Positions 25,666-34,401 of a DNA stretch of 34,441 bases are shown here, piece by piece. Numbering within the stretch: the stretch's first letter is position 1; each line of letters opens with the position of its first letter. Location of the stretch: assembly GCA_024698925.1 (NCBI GenBank), contig JAILQO010000033.1, forward strand, positions 1 through 34,441, written 5' to 3'. The notes beneath the pieces are model-generated. The model ran no database searches. It saw only the letters and a list, made by a program, of their open reading frames with translations, and was not told where the DNA came from. The translations under genes and the position numbers were made by a program. Origin of the DNA: Bacteroidaceae bacterium (GTDB lineage Bacteria > Bacteroidota > Bacteroidia > Bacteroidales > Bacteroidaceae).

Positions 25666-26559
25666 ATGGCAGCACATAAGAAATTCCCTGCATTAGGCCG
25701 TGGCCTTGACGCTTTGATCCAGACGGATGAAGTGCACACCGACGGCTCATCGAGCATCAACGAGATTGAGCTCACGCTAATACATCCCAATCCTAATCAA
25801 CCACGCCATGAGTTTGACGCAGAGGCGTTGAAGGAACTGGCAGACAGCATCAAGGAGATCGGTATCATACAGCCCATCACGTTGCGCAAATTAGACGATG
25901 GGACCTATGAGATTATCGCCGGTGAGCGTCGTTGGCGTGCTTCGCAGATGGCGGGTCTCACCTCGGTTCCTGCGTATATTCGCACAGCAGACGATGAGAA
26001 TGTGATGGAGATGGCGCTGATCGAGAATATCCAGCGCCAGGACTTGAACGCCGTGGAGATTGCACTGGCTTATCAGCATCTATTGGAACAGTATGACCTC
26101 ACGCAGGACCGACTGAGTGAACGTGTGGGCAAGAAGCGTGCAACGGTGACCAATTACCTGCGCTTGCTGAAGCTACCCGCCACGATACAGATGGCGTTGC
26201 AGAACCGCGAACTGGATATGGGTCATGCTCGTGCGCTATTGGCACTGGATAATCCTACGCTACAGCTAAAGGTGTTCAGCGAGATTCAGCGCGATCACTT
26301 GAGTGTCCGCAAGGTTGAGGAGCTGGTGAAGCGTCTTACGGAAGGCGAGACCGTTAACATTGGTGGTCAGGCATTACGTCCACGACGTGCGCAACTCAGC
26401 CGCGAATATACATTGCTGAAGGAAAGCCTTTCGGAGTGTTTCAAAACCAAGGTGCAGTTCACCTGCTCGGACAAGGGAAAGGGTAAGATCACGATTCCCT
26501 TTGCTAACGAGGAGGAGATGGAGCGCATCGTAGCTCTCTTAGACAAACTGAAGCATTGA
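25666..26559 (+). CDS. parB: ParB/Spo0J chromosome partitioning protein
   Basis: A 297-aa DNA-binding CTPase that loads at parS and spreads. The N-terminal ParB domain (~30-125) contains NPNQPRHEFD, the nucleotide-binding GERRWRA and the ENIQRQDLN motif. A helix-turn-helix follows (LSERVGKKRATVTNYLRLLKLP, near 155). The C-terminal ~90 residues hold the dimerisation part. The N-terminal GRGLDALI box is the usual ParA-interaction region. Its stop overlaps the next gene's TTG start by 4 nt. One candidate parS is seen at 20598-20613. Confidence 0.95.
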   Translation: MAAHKKFPALGRGLDALIQTDEVHTDGSSSINEIELTLIHPNPNQPRHEFDAEALKELADSIKEIGIIQPITLRKLDDGTYEIIAGERRWRASQMAGLTSVPAYIRTADDENVMEMALIENIQRQDLNAVEIALAYQHLLEQYDLTQDRLSERVGKKRATVTNYLRLLKLPATIQMALQNRELDMGHARALLALDNPTLQLKVFSEIQRDHLSVRKVEELVKRLTEGETVNIGGQALRPRRAQLSREYTLLKESLSECFKTKVQFTCSDKGKGKITIPFANEEEMERIVALLDKLKH

Positions 26560-27335
26560 ACGGAACGGGCAGGACATACAGGCGATGGTGGCTGACGGCG
26601 CTTCTGCTGGTAACAGCGATGGTGAGCGCATGGGCTCAGGTAGAAGAGGACGATGAGTTCCGTCTGACACCCGACAGTGTGTTGCTACAGCCTTTGATCG
26701 AGCTAACGCAGTCGGACACCCTGACGACCATCACGGCGACGGTGGACAGCGTGAAGTTGAATCACCTGACTGATAGCCTGATGCAAGCCGCACAGAAAGC
26801 CTTGAAGCCCACGACATTCCAACCGGATCCCATTCGAGCGCTTTGGCTCTCTTTCGTGCTTCCGGGGGCAGGTCAGATTTATAACCATAAATATTGGAAA
26901 CTGCCCATCGTGTATGGAGGGTTCTTGGGTTGCGCCTACGCACTGACGTGGAATGGGCAGATGTTGAATGACTACTCACAGGCCTACTTGGACATCATGG
27001 ACGATGATCCCAATACAAAAAGCTACGAAAAGATGCTTCCGATTGGTTATAATATCAAAGGGCGCGAGGAGCAGTTCAAAGAGATCTTTAAGAACAAGAA
27101 GAACTACTACCGCAAGTACCGCGATATGAGCATCTTCGCTTTCATCGCCGTCTATGCCATCGCAGCCATCGATGCCTACGTGGATGCCGAACTTTCGGCC
27201 TTCGATATTAGCGAGGACCTGTCGTTGCATGTGGCACCCGCCGTGGTGACGCCTGGTCATACCTTGAGAGGACAACCTGCACTCTCCACAACTCAAAGCA
27301 GCGGCCTCGGGATGGCCCTACGCTTGAATTTCTGA
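26556..27335 (+). CDS. DUF5683 family membrane/secreted protein
   Basis: A 259-aa protein of unknown role. No ATG or GTG lies between the preceding in-frame stop and the signal peptide, so TTG 26556, which overlaps the parB stop as TTGA, is the best start. The signal peptide is RRWWLTALLLVTAMVSAWA|Q. The conserved core PIRALWLSFVLPGAGQIYNHKYWKLPIVYGGFLG (near 90-125) carries the DUF5683 hallmark P-G-x-G-Q-x-Y-N-x-x-Y-W-K and a hydrophobic segment. A second likely membrane segment is near residues 190-208 (MSIFAFIAVYAIAAIDAYVDA). As I recall, the family sits beside parB and a lytic transglycosylase in many Bacteroidales genomes, which suggests an envelope role tied to growth or division. That is context only. 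Confidence 0.85.
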   Translation: MNGTGRTYRRWWLTALLLVTAMVSAWAQVEEDDEFRLTPDSVLLQPLIELTQSDTLTTITATVDSVKLNHLTDSLMQAAQKALKPTTFQPDPIRALWLSFVLPGAGQIYNHKYWKLPIVYGGFLGCAYALTWNGQMLNDYSQAYLDIMDDDPNTKSYEKMLPIGYNIKGREEQFKEIFKNKKNYYRKYRDMSIFAFIAVYAIAAIDAYVDAELSAFDISEDLSLHVAPAVVTPGHTLRGQPALSTTQSSGLGMALRLNF

Positions 27336-27380
27336 CTTCTCTGTTGATAGATTCTTTCACGTAAGTGTATCCTTATCACT

Positions 27381-28703
27381 ATGACACTCCATAAAAGCAC
27401 CATATTCTACAAGGCGTTGACCATCTGTATGATGGCCCTACTCCCTATGCAGTCCTTGATGGCGCAAATTGAGGAGAAGGACATCGAGGAGGCTGTGGAA
27501 GAGAATGATGCATGCCTTGAGCCTACTGATTCCATTGTGGAGCCTACGGATGAGATCATGATGCCCGAGGCCATGACAGCAGAGTTGGACAGCCTGCTGA
27601 AAGAGTGGCACAATAGCAAATACCTGACGTTGGCAGGTGACTGTGACGATGCGGGTAACCTGGAGTACGATACGGCCACATACATCGACCGCCTGTCGCG
27701 ATTGCCCAATGTGATGGAGATGCCATACAACGACGTCGTGCGCAAGTTTATAGACCAATATACAGGCCGTCTGCGACGTTCCATCAGCCTCTTCCTGGGC
27801 TCTGGAAACTTTTACATGCCAATCTTCGAGGAAGCATTGGACGCTTATCAGCTACCGCTGGAGCTGAAATACCTGCCAGTGATAGAGTCGGCCCTGAACC
27901 CAATGGCTACGAGCCGTGCCGGCGCTGCCGGTCTCTGGCAGTTTATCATCACTACGGGTAAGCTTTACGGGCTGGAAGTAACGAGTCTGATTGATGAGCG
28001 CCGCGATCCCATCAAGGCCAGTTACGCTGCCGCGCGCTACCTGAAGGACCTTTATGCCATTTTCGGTGACTGGACATTGGTGATTGCATCTTATAACTGC
28101 GGTCCCAACAATGTGCGTAAAGCTATCAGTCGTGCCGGTGGTGAACGTGATTATTGGAAGATCTATCCTTATCTGCCAGCCGAGACGCGGGGTTACGTGC
28201 CCGCCTTCATTGCTGCCAACTATGCCATGAACTACTATCGTGAGCACAATATCTGCCCTGCCGAATGTCTGTTACCGGCTGCTACGGACACCGTGCAAAT
28301 CCGCCAGAATCTGCATTACGAACAGATTGCAGCACTATGCGATGTGAGTACAGAGGAGCTGCAGGCACTAAATCCGCAATACCGCACACCGCTGATACCT
28401 GGTGACAGTCATATATGTACGTTACGTTTGCCGAGCGCCGCCATGAGCCGCTTCGTGGAATGGGGCGACAGTGTTTATCGTTATCGGCGCGATGAGCTGA
28501 TAACCAACCGCAAGGTGGTAGAGGTTGCAGAGGTCAAAGGTCGCAGAGGAAGAGGTGGTGGACGTGGAACGATTACTGTGCGCAGAGGTGACACCTTGGG
28601 CGCTATCGCACGGCGCTATGGCACGAGTGTGGCCCGACTGCGTAAACTGAATGGGCTGCGTAATAATGATATCCAAGCAGGACAAAAGCTGAAAGTAGGG
28701 TAG
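27381..28703 (+). CDS. MltD-type membrane-associated lytic murein transglycosylase with LysM
   Basis: A 440-aa exported enzyme that cleaves the MurNAc-GlcNAc bond of peptidoglycan non-hydrolytically. A signal peptide spans 1-29 (LMA|Q). After an acidic linker, the SLT domain lies at ~140-290. The catalytic glutamate is E169 in LKYLPVIESALNP, followed by the family motifs SRAGAAGLWQF and ASYNCGPNNVRKAI. A degenerate LysM lies near 315-350 (IAALCDVSTEELQALNPQYR), and a clear LysM at 394-440 (ITVRRGDTLGAIARRYGTSVARLRKLN) binds peptidoglycan. There is no lipobox, so despite the MltD-like architecture it is not an obvious lipoprotein. It lies 45 bp after the DUF5683 gene. Confidence 0.92.
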   Translation: MTLHKSTIFYKALTICMMALLPMQSLMAQIEEKDIEEAVEENDACLEPTDSIVEPTDEIMMPEAMTAELDSLLKEWHNSKYLTLAGDCDDAGNLEYDTATYIDRLSRLPNVMEMPYNDVVRKFIDQYTGRLRRSISLFLGSGNFYMPIFEEALDAYQLPLELKYLPVIESALNPMATSRAGAAGLWQFIITTGKLYGLEVTSLIDERRDPIKASYAAARYLKDLYAIFGDWTLVIASYNCGPNNVRKAISRAGGERDYWKIYPYLPAETRGYVPAFIAANYAMNYYREHNICPAECLLPAATDTVQIRQNLHYEQIAALCDVSTEELQALNPQYRTPLIPGDSHICTLRLPSAAMSRFVEWGDSVYRYRRDELITNRKVVEVAEVKGRRGRGGGRGTITVRRGDTLGAIARRYGTSVARLRKLNGLRNNDIQAGQKLKVG

Positions 28704-28717
28704 GAAATCCTTCCCGT

Positions 28718-28733
28718 CCCTTCCACGGAAGGG
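28718..28733. repeat. REP-like palindrome between mltD-type gene and rel
   Basis: CCCTTCC and GGAAGGG are separated by two bases. On the minus strand the hairpin is followed by ACGGGAAGG, the same stem-then-G-run layout as the element in alaS. There is no T tract, so it is not a normal terminator. Confidence 0.45.
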
Positions 28734-28762
28734 TCAATGAAAAAAGACGAATTAACGGTGAA

Positions 28763-31057
28763 ATGATTATGGACAAGGACATGGAACTGGACAAGAACGT
28801 GAATGTGGCGGGACCGGAAAGCGATCTCGACATGGTAGAAGCTGCTTATCAGCGACTGATTGAAACATATCTGGCTTCGCCGCACCGCAAGAAGGTGGAG
28901 CTGATTCAGAAAGCGTTCAACTTCGCCAAGAAAGCGCACGAGGGTGTGCGTCGTCTCTCAGGCGAGCCGTACATCATGCATCCGCTGGCCGTCGCACAGA
29001 TTGCCTGTGGCGAAATCGGACTGGGTTCTACCAGCATTTGCGCGGCACTCCTGCATGACGTAGTGGAGGACACAGAGTACACGGTAGAGGATATCGCCAA
29101 TGTCTTTGGTCCTAAAATTGCACAGATCGTAGATGGATTGACCAAGATTTCCGGTGGCATCTTCGGCGACAAGGCATCTGCACAGGCCGAGTCGTTCCGC
29201 AAGTTGTTGCTGACGATGAGTGATGACATCCGTGTAATCCTTATTAAGATCAGTGACCGACTCCACAATATGCGTACATTGGGTTCGCAGCCCACGCACA
29301 AGCAGTATAAAATCGCCGGCGAGACGCTTTATATTTATGCCCCGTTAGCACACCGTTTAGGCTTGAACATCATCAAGGAAGAACTGGAGGATTTGAGCTT
29401 CCGTTACGAACAGCCTGAGGCCTATGCTGAGGTGAGTGCGCAGCTGGAACAGATCAAACCTCACTTGGACAGTGCCTTCCGTAGTTTCATCCTCCCCATC
29501 CGTGAAAAGATGGATAAATTGGGATTCAACTACGATATCAAAGCCCGCATCAAGCGTCCTTATAGCATTTGGGTGAAGATGCAGAACAAGCATGTGGCTT
29601 TTGAGGAAATCTACGACTTGCTGGCAGTACGTATTATTTTTGACCCACGCTCTGATGAGAGTGAGATTACGGACTGTCTGCAGATATATGCTACCTGTAC
29701 AAGTATTTACAAGGCCCATCCGGAACGTTTCCGTGATTGGCTCTCCACCCCGAAATCTAACGGCTATCGTGCCTTGCACACGACGCTGATGAGTCCTCAG
29801 GGACGATGGGTGGAGTTGCAGATTAGATCGCGCAAAATGGATGAAATGGCAGAGCGCGGTTTTGCGGCCCATTGGAAATATAAGGAAGGCGAGAAGGACA
29901 CCTCTTCCAGTGAGAAAGAACTGGAGAAGTGGCTGGCGACCATCAAGGAACTTCTGGATGATCCGCAGCCCTCAGCCATGGACTTCCTTTCCACCATCAA
30001 GTTGAACCTCTATTCCTCGGAGATCCTCGTCGTGACACCCAAGGGAGAGTTCAAGACGATGCCTTCAAAGTGTACGGTGCTGGACTTCGCCTTCACGATT
30101 CACACGTTCCTCGGCACCCACTGTATGGGTGCTAAGGTCAACCACCAGCTGGTCCCCATCAACTATTATTTGAAGAGTGGTGATCAGGTAGAGATTCTCA
30201 CTTCCAATGCCGTGCGCGTCAAACCCGAGTGGTTGGAATATGCTGAAACAGCCAAGGCGAAAAACAAGATAGAGGCCATCCTTCGACGCCAGAAACGCGA
30301 ACAGCAGAAACAAGGTGAAGAAGCCCTGGAGGATTGGTGCCAGCAGCATGATATAGAGATGACGAGTTTGCTGATTGAGCGGATGTGCCTTGCGCATAAC
30401 CGTTCCAATCGCGAGGAACTGTTCATGGCTATTGGAACGGGAGCTATCACGCTGACAGAAGAAAGTATTGACGCCATGCACCGCTTGGCCGAGGGTGAGC
30501 AAAAGCGTAGTGGTGGCTGGAGGCGCTATGTGCCCTTCCTCAAGAGCAAGGAAAAGGATGAAAGCGCAGAGAACAAGGCGGGCGAGACGGCCGATCTGGT
30601 CATTGATCGCAAGAAGCCAGTAATTCTCAATGAGGAGAACCTTTCGCGCTATGTTATCTGTCCGCATTGCCGTCCTATTCCCGGTGATCAGGTTTTGGGT
30701 TACCTTGATGCTCAGAACCGCGTCATTATCCATAAACGTAAATGCCCCATCGCAGACGAGCTGAAGAGTAGCGATGGCAATCATATCCTGGCGGCGCAAT
30801 GGGACACGCACAAAGTGCTGGATTTCTCTACAACCATCCATATCAATGGTCTGGACCGTGTAGGCATTATCAAGAGTCTGGCCGATGTCATTACCCAACA
30901 ACTCAATGTGAATGTTCACAAACTCACTATCGCCGCAGACAAGGGTATTTTCCACGGCGACATAGAAATCAGCGTCCATGACACTGAGGACGTTGATCTT
31001 ATCATTAAGAATCTCAAGACGATTGATGGGTTAGAGGACGTGACTCGTATTTCCTAA
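28763..31057 (+). CDS. rel: Bifunctional RelA/SpoT-type (p)ppGpp synthetase/hydrolase
   Basis: A 764-aa stringent-response enzyme. The HD hydrolase domain (~45-200) is intact, with H73 in IMHPLAVAQ and the HDxxED motif at H98-D103, so it should degrade (p)ppGpp. The synthetase domain (~240-370) has RIKRPYSIWVKM, YDLLAVRIIF and the nucleotide-binding TPKSNGYRALHTT, WVELQIRS and RGFAAHWKYK motifs, so it should also make the alarmone. A TGS domain lies at ~410-470 (VVTPKGEFKTMPSKCTVLDFAF). A zinc-finger-like region near 630-670 has CPHC and KRKCPI, and an ACT domain spans ~690-764. Length and layout are those of the long Rel enzymes. It is the last gene of the cluster, converging with a MerR-type gene across 32 bp. 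Confidence 0.95.
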   Translation: MIMDKDMELDKNVNVAGPESDLDMVEAAYQRLIETYLASPHRKKVELIQKAFNFAKKAHEGVRRLSGEPYIMHPLAVAQIACGEIGLGSTSICAALLHDVVEDTEYTVEDIANVFGPKIAQIVDGLTKISGGIFGDKASAQAESFRKLLLTMSDDIRVILIKISDRLHNMRTLGSQPTHKQYKIAGETLYIYAPLAHRLGLNIIKEELEDLSFRYEQPEAYAEVSAQLEQIKPHLDSAFRSFILPIREKMDKLGFNYDIKARIKRPYSIWVKMQNKHVAFEEIYDLLAVRIIFDPRSDESEITDCLQIYATCTSIYKAHPERFRDWLSTPKSNGYRALHTTLMSPQGRWVELQIRSRKMDEMAERGFAAHWKYKEGEKDTSSSEKELEKWLATIKELLDDPQPSAMDFLSTIKLNLYSSEILVVTPKGEFKTMPSKCTVLDFAFTIHTFLGTHCMGAKVNHQLVPINYYLKSGDQVEILTSNAVRVKPEWLEYAETAKAKNKIEAILRRQKREQQKQGEEALEDWCQQHDIEMTSLLIERMCLAHNRSNREELFMAIGTGAITLTEESIDAMHRLAEGEQKRSGGWRRYVPFLKSKEKDESAENKAGETADLVIDRKKPVILNEENLSRYVICPHCRPIPGDQVLGYLDAQNRVIIHKRKCPIADELKSSDGNHILAAQWDTHKVLDFSTTIHINGLDRVGIIKSLADVITQQLNVNVHKLTIAADKGIFHGDIEISVHDTEDVDLIIKNLKTIDGLEDVTRIS

Positions 31058-31089
31058 CGCCCTTAACCCATAGGGGATTTGATTCGGAA

Positions 31090-31437
31090 TTAGTTGATTC
31101 CGTCCAGTTCCTGCTTGATGGCGATGAGTTGCTCCCGGACTGACTGCAGTCGTAGCAAAAGATCGTTGCTGCTCTTGGCTCCAGCGCGGTTGCGCTGAAT
31201 GAGCTCGCGGGCAGCAGCCAATTTCATATTGCGTACCTTCACAAGGTCGTTCACGAGGCGTATTTCCTCAAGATCCTCCTTGGTGTACATTCGCACATTA
31301 TTGCCGCTTTTCTTAGGCTTGATGGTCGGAAACTCCTTCTCCCAGTAACGTAGCAAGGACGCTGGGAGATTGAACATCGCACTGACTTCAGCAATCGAAT
31401 AATACTGCTTCAAGTCCTTATTCGGATTCAGAGGCAT
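31090..31437 (-). CDS. MerR-type transcriptional regulator
   Basis: A 115-aa DNA-binding protein. ATG 31437 is chosen because the in-frame TTG further upstream lies inside the promoter box. The winged helix-turn-helix occupies ~8-75: YYSIAEVSAMFNLPASLLRYWEKEFPTIKPKKSGNNVRMYTKEDLEEIRLV. The R-Y-W-E-x-E-F signature and the R-x-Y wing are typical of the MerR/SoxR family. A coiled-coil-like helix (VKVRNMKLAAARELIQ... and LLLRLQSVREQLIAIKQEL) follows for dimerisation. There is no cysteine cluster or ligand domain, so it is not a classic metal sensor. It is widely conserved in Bacteroidota as I recall, with unknown targets, and is divergent from alaS. Confidence 0.88.
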   Translation of the reverse strand: MPLNPNKDLKQYYSIAEVSAMFNLPASLLRYWEKEFPTIKPKKSGNNVRMYTKEDLEEIRLVNDLVKVRNMKLAAARELIQRNRAGAKSSNDLLLRLQSVREQLIAIKQELDGIN

Positions 31438-31464
31438 AATGATAGAGTTTTTAGTTTCTGTGGG

Positions 31465-31472
31465 CAAAGGTA
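31465..31472 (-). promoter_or_regulatory. -7 box for the MerR-type gene
   Basis: The minus strand reads TACCTTTG, a perfect TAnnTTTG, 27 bp upstream of the ATG at 31437. The in-frame TTG at 31467-31465 is part of this box. Confidence 0.65.
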
Positions 31473-31536
31473 CAAAAAACTCCTTAAAGGTGATACTTTT
31501 CGACTCCTTTTTTCGTCATTATCATAGTTTTTTTTG

Positions 31537-31544
31537 TACCTTTG
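31537..31544 (+). promoter_or_regulatory. -7 box for alaS
   Basis: The plus strand reads TACCTTTG, identical to the divergent box of the MerR-type gene and 64 bp from it. It lies 22 bp upstream of the alaS ATG, so the leader is about 15 nt. Confidence 0.65.
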
Positions 31545-31566
31545 CGCCCGATTTTAATTAGAAAGT

Positions 31567-34254
31567 ATGCGTACAGCCAACGAAATTCGCGAAAGCTTCA
31601 AGCAGTTTTTCGCTGAAAAGGGTCACGCAATCGTACCCTCTGCACCTATGGTCGTCAAGGACGACCCCACACTGATGTTCACCAATGCCGGTATGAACCA
31701 GTGGAAAGATATCATCCTCGGAACCAAGGATCCCGAGCCGCGCCGTCGTGCTGACTCGCAGAAGTGTCTCCGTGTGAGCGGCAAGCACAACGACCTGGAG
31801 GAAGTAGGTCACGACACCTACCACCACACCATGTTTGAGATGCTTGGCAACTGGAGCTTCGGTGACTACTTCAAGGAAGGCGCTATTGATATGGCTTGGG
31901 AATATCTGGTGGATGTTATCGGCCTTGATCCCAAGGATCTTTATGTGACGGTTTTCGAGGGCTCGCCCGAAGAGAATATTCCTCGTGATGATGAGGCTGC
32001 CGGCTATTGGGCCAAGCACGTGCCTGCTGACCATATCATCAATGGCAACAAACATGACAACTTCTGGGAGATGGGCGACACGGGTCCCTGTGGTCCCTGC
32101 TCGGAAATCCACTTGGATAGCCGTACACCTGAGGAGAAAGCCAAGGTACCTGGACGTGAACTCGTCAATAAGGATGATCCTCAAGTCATTGAGATTTGGA
32201 ATATTGTCTTTATGCAGTTCGAGCGCAAGGCCGACGGCAAGCTCGTTCCTCTGGGCATGAATGTGATTGATACGGGTATGGGCTTTGAGCGCCTTGTCCG
32301 TGCCTTGCAGGGCAAGCACTCCAACTACGATACCGACGTGTTCCAGCCCACCATCCGCGCCATCGAACAGCTTTCCGGTAAGAAGTATGGCGAGACAGAA
32401 GAGGTGGATGTCGCCATGCGTGTCATCGCCGACCACATCCGTGCCGTAGCTTTCTCTATCGCTGATGGCCAGTTGCCCAGCAACGCCAAGGCCGGTTATG
32501 TGATTCGTCGCATCCTGCGCCGTGCCGTGCGCTATGCTTATACCTTCCTCGGTCAGAAGCGCGCCTTTATGCACTTGTTGCTGCCGACCCTTACCGAGCA
32601 GATGGGTGAGGCTTATCCCGAGCTCGTGGCTCAGCGCGAACTCATCGATAAGGTGATGAAGGAGGAGGAAGAGAGTTTCCTTCGTACGTTGGAGACGGGT
32701 ATCAAGTTGCTTGACCGTGTCATGAGCGACACCAAGGCTGCCGGCAAGAGCGAGATTAGCGGCCCCGAGGCCTTCACGCTCTTCGACACCTATGGTTTCC
32801 CCCTCGATCTCACGGAGCTGATCTGCCGCGAGAACGGACTTACCGTAGATGAGGCTGGCTTCAATGCCGAGATGCAGAAGCAGAAAGAGCGTGCCCGCAA
32901 TGCTGCCGCCGTCGAGACGGACGACTGGCAAATGGTTGCCCACCCCCACCCCCTCCCCAAGGGAGGGGAGCCCATCAGTACAGAGTCCTCCTCCCTTGGG
33001 GAGGAGTTAGAGGTGGGCCTGAGCCAGTTTGTAGGCTACGACTACACGGAGTACGAGTGCCGCATCCTGCGCTATCGTCGTATCGTGCAGAAGAAGCAGA
33101 CCTACTACCAGATTGTTCTTGACAAGACCCCGTTCTATGCTGAGATGGGTGGTCAGGTAGGTGATCAGGGAGCGATTGTCAGTGAATTCGAGACCATCGA
33201 CATCATTGATACCAAGAGCGAGAACGGCTTGACCGTGCATATCGCCAAGAAGCTGCCCGAGCATCCTGAAGCTCCGTTCATGGCTTGCTTAGATACAGAC
33301 CGCCGTCGCGCCAGCGAGGCCAACCATAGTGCCACTCACCTGTTGGATCAGGCGCTGCGCGAGGTACTGGGTGCTCACGTGGAGCAGAAAGGCTCTCTCG
33401 TATCGCCCGAAGGTCTGCGCTTCGACTTCAGCCACTTCCAGAAGGTGACGGCTGAGGAGCTGCGTCAGGTGGAGCGCATCGTGAACCAGCGCATCCGTGA
33501 GAATATCCCCTTGCAGGATCACCGCAACGTGCCCATCGAACAGGCTAAGGAGCTGGGCGCCATTGCCCTCTTCGGCGAGAAATATGGAGACCGCGTCCGT
33601 GTCGTTCAGTTCGGACAGAGCGTTGAATTCTGCGGCGGTTGCCACGTCAAGGCTACGGGTCAGATTGGAATGTTCAAGATTGTTGCTGAGAGCAGCGTCG
33701 CTGCTGGCATCCGACGCATTGAGGCCATTACTGGTTCTAAGGTGGAGGAAGCCCTTTATCAGCTGCAAGACGGTATGGAGGCGCTACGCCAGCTGTTCAA
33801 TGGTGTGCCCGATGTGAAGGGAGCCATTGAGCGCCTGATCACCGAGAATGCCGGCATGAAGAAGCAGGCCGAGGAGTTCATCCACGAAAAAGCACAGTCC
33901 TACAAACAGGAACTCCTGCGTAATGCCAAGGAGCAAAACGGTATCTGCATCATCAGTGGTAAGACCTTATTGCCCGCCGAGGCTGTGAAGGACATCGCCT
34001 TCCAACTTCGTGCCGAGGTGGAGAATGCCCTTGTATGTATTGGTTCTGTGAATGATGGTAAGCCGCTACTCACCTGTGCTGCCTCCGACCTTCTTGTCAA
34101 GGAGCACGGTGTCAACGTGGGACAAGCCATTCGCGAAGCTGCCAAACTGATGCAAGGCGGCGGAGGCGGTCAGCCCCACTTCGCTACGGCGGGTGGCAAG
34201 AATCCGGACGGCCTCAGCGCTGCCATCGATAAGTTTATCGAGTTGATTCAATAA
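31567..34254 (+). CDS. alaS: Alanine-tRNA ligase with an extra 27-residue segment
   Basis: An 895-aa class II aminoacyl-tRNA synthetase that charges tRNA-Ala. The aminoacylation domain is at the N-terminus ([19 protein letters not shown]; motif 2-like [20 protein letters not shown]; motif 3-like GMGFERLVR). The tRNA-recognition region follows to about residue 457. The editing domain has the zinc site HxxxH (H587, H591) and CxxxH (C689, H693) for clearing Ser/Gly-tRNA-Ala. The C-terminal DHHA1-like part ends [14 protein letters not shown]. Residues 458-484 ([11 protein letters not shown]...LGEELEVG) are encoded by an 81-bp palindromic insertion and are absent from the family pattern; without them the length is 868, close to the ~875 of E. 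coli AlaRS. It is transcribed alone and ends at a strong terminator. Confidence 0.96.
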   Translation: MRTANEIRESFKQFFAEKGHAIVPSAPMVVKDDPTLMFTNAGMNQWKDIILGTKDPEPRRRADSQKCLRVSGKHNDLEEVGHDTYHHTMFEMLGNWSFGDYFKEGAIDMAWEYLVDVIGLDPKDLYVTVFEGSPEENIPRDDEAAGYWAKHVPADHIINGNKHDNFWEMGDTGPCGPCSEIHLDSRTPEEKAKVPGRELVNKDDPQVIEIWNIVFMQFERKADGKLVPLGMNVIDTGMGFERLVRALQGKHSNYDTDVFQPTIRAIEQLSGKKYGETEEVDVAMRVIADHIRAVAFSIADGQLPSNAKAGYVIRRILRRAVRYAYTFLGQKRAFMHLLLPTLTEQMGEAYPELVAQRELIDKVMKEEEESFLRTLETGIKLLDRVMSDTKAAGKSEISGPEAFTLFDTYGFPLDLTELICRENGLTVDEAGFNAEMQKQKERARNAAAVETDDWQMVAHPHPLPKGGEPISTESSSLGEELEVGLSQFVGYDYTEYECRILRYRRIVQKKQTYYQIVLDKTPFYAEMGGQVGDQGAIVSEFETIDIIDTKSENGLTVHIAKKLPEHPEAPFMACLDTDRRRASEANHSATHLLDQALREVLGAHVEQKGSLVSPEGLRFDFSHFQKVTAEELRQVERIVNQRIRENIPLQDHRNVPIEQAKELGAIALFGEKYGDRVRVVQFGQSVEFCGGCHVKATGQIGMFKIVAESSVAAGIRRIEAITGSKVEEALYQLQDGMEALRQLFNGVPDVKGAIERLITENAGMKKQAEEFIHEKAQSYKQELLRNAKEQNGICIISGKTLLPAEAVKDIAFQLRAEVENALVCIGSVNDGKPLLTCAASDLLVKEHGVNVGQAIREAAKLMQGGGGGQPHFATAGGKNPDGLSAAIDKFIELIQ
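32938..33018. repeat. In-frame palindromic (REP-like) insertion inside alaS
   Basis: The left arm starts GCCCACC and contains CCTCCCCAAGGGAGG; the right arm contains CCTCCCTTGGGGAGG and ends GGTGGGC. The arms are reverse complements with few mismatches across about 30 bp. Each arm also has its own small hairpin, and about 17 unpaired bases lie between them. The length is 81 bp, exactly 27 codons with no stop in the alaS frame. Confidence 0.85.
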
Positions 34255-34258
34255 AATT

Positions 34259-34300
34259 GAGCCCCGAAAGTTCTCGTCTAACTTTCGGGGCTCATTTTTT
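34259..34300 (+). terminator. Rho-independent terminator of alaS
   Basis: GAGCCCCGAAAGTT pairs perfectly with AACTTTCGGGGCTC around a 7-nt loop and is followed by ATTTTTT. It starts 4 bp after the stop codon. Confidence 0.93.
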
Positions 34301-34362
34301 AGGCAGGTTCTAATAATTAGCTTTAGTTAGATTTTAGGCTATTTTTGAACAGATTTGTCTGC

Positions 34363-34401
34363 AAAACCGCCGAAGCGTAGTGAACTACGCTTCAAGGTTT
34401 T
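34363..34401. repeat. Inverted repeat near the right edge
   Basis: GAAGCGTAG (34372-34380) and CTACGCTTC (34385-34393) flank TGAA; outside them AAAACC pairs with GGTTTT. There is no T tract on either side suited to a terminator. The rest of 34301-34441 is AT-rich with no convincing gene. It may belong to a dispersed repeat or to an element continuing beyond the window. Confidence 0.55.

Noticed and set aside
28718..28733. Palindrome after the mltD-type gene as a terminator
   Set aside because: There is no T tract on the plus strand and rel follows on the same strand after 30 bp. A repeat element or mRNA-stability hairpin fits better.
31558..32949. 463-codon open frame antisense to alaS
   Set aside because: It mirrors the strongly biased codon use of alaS, has no family resemblance and lies fully opposite a certain gene. 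Long antisense frames are expected there.
2392..33381. Other CACGTG sites (for example 2392-2397, 22047-22052, 33376-33381) as parS
   Set aside because: Flanking bases do not match the parS arms; they are ordinary codon combinations.
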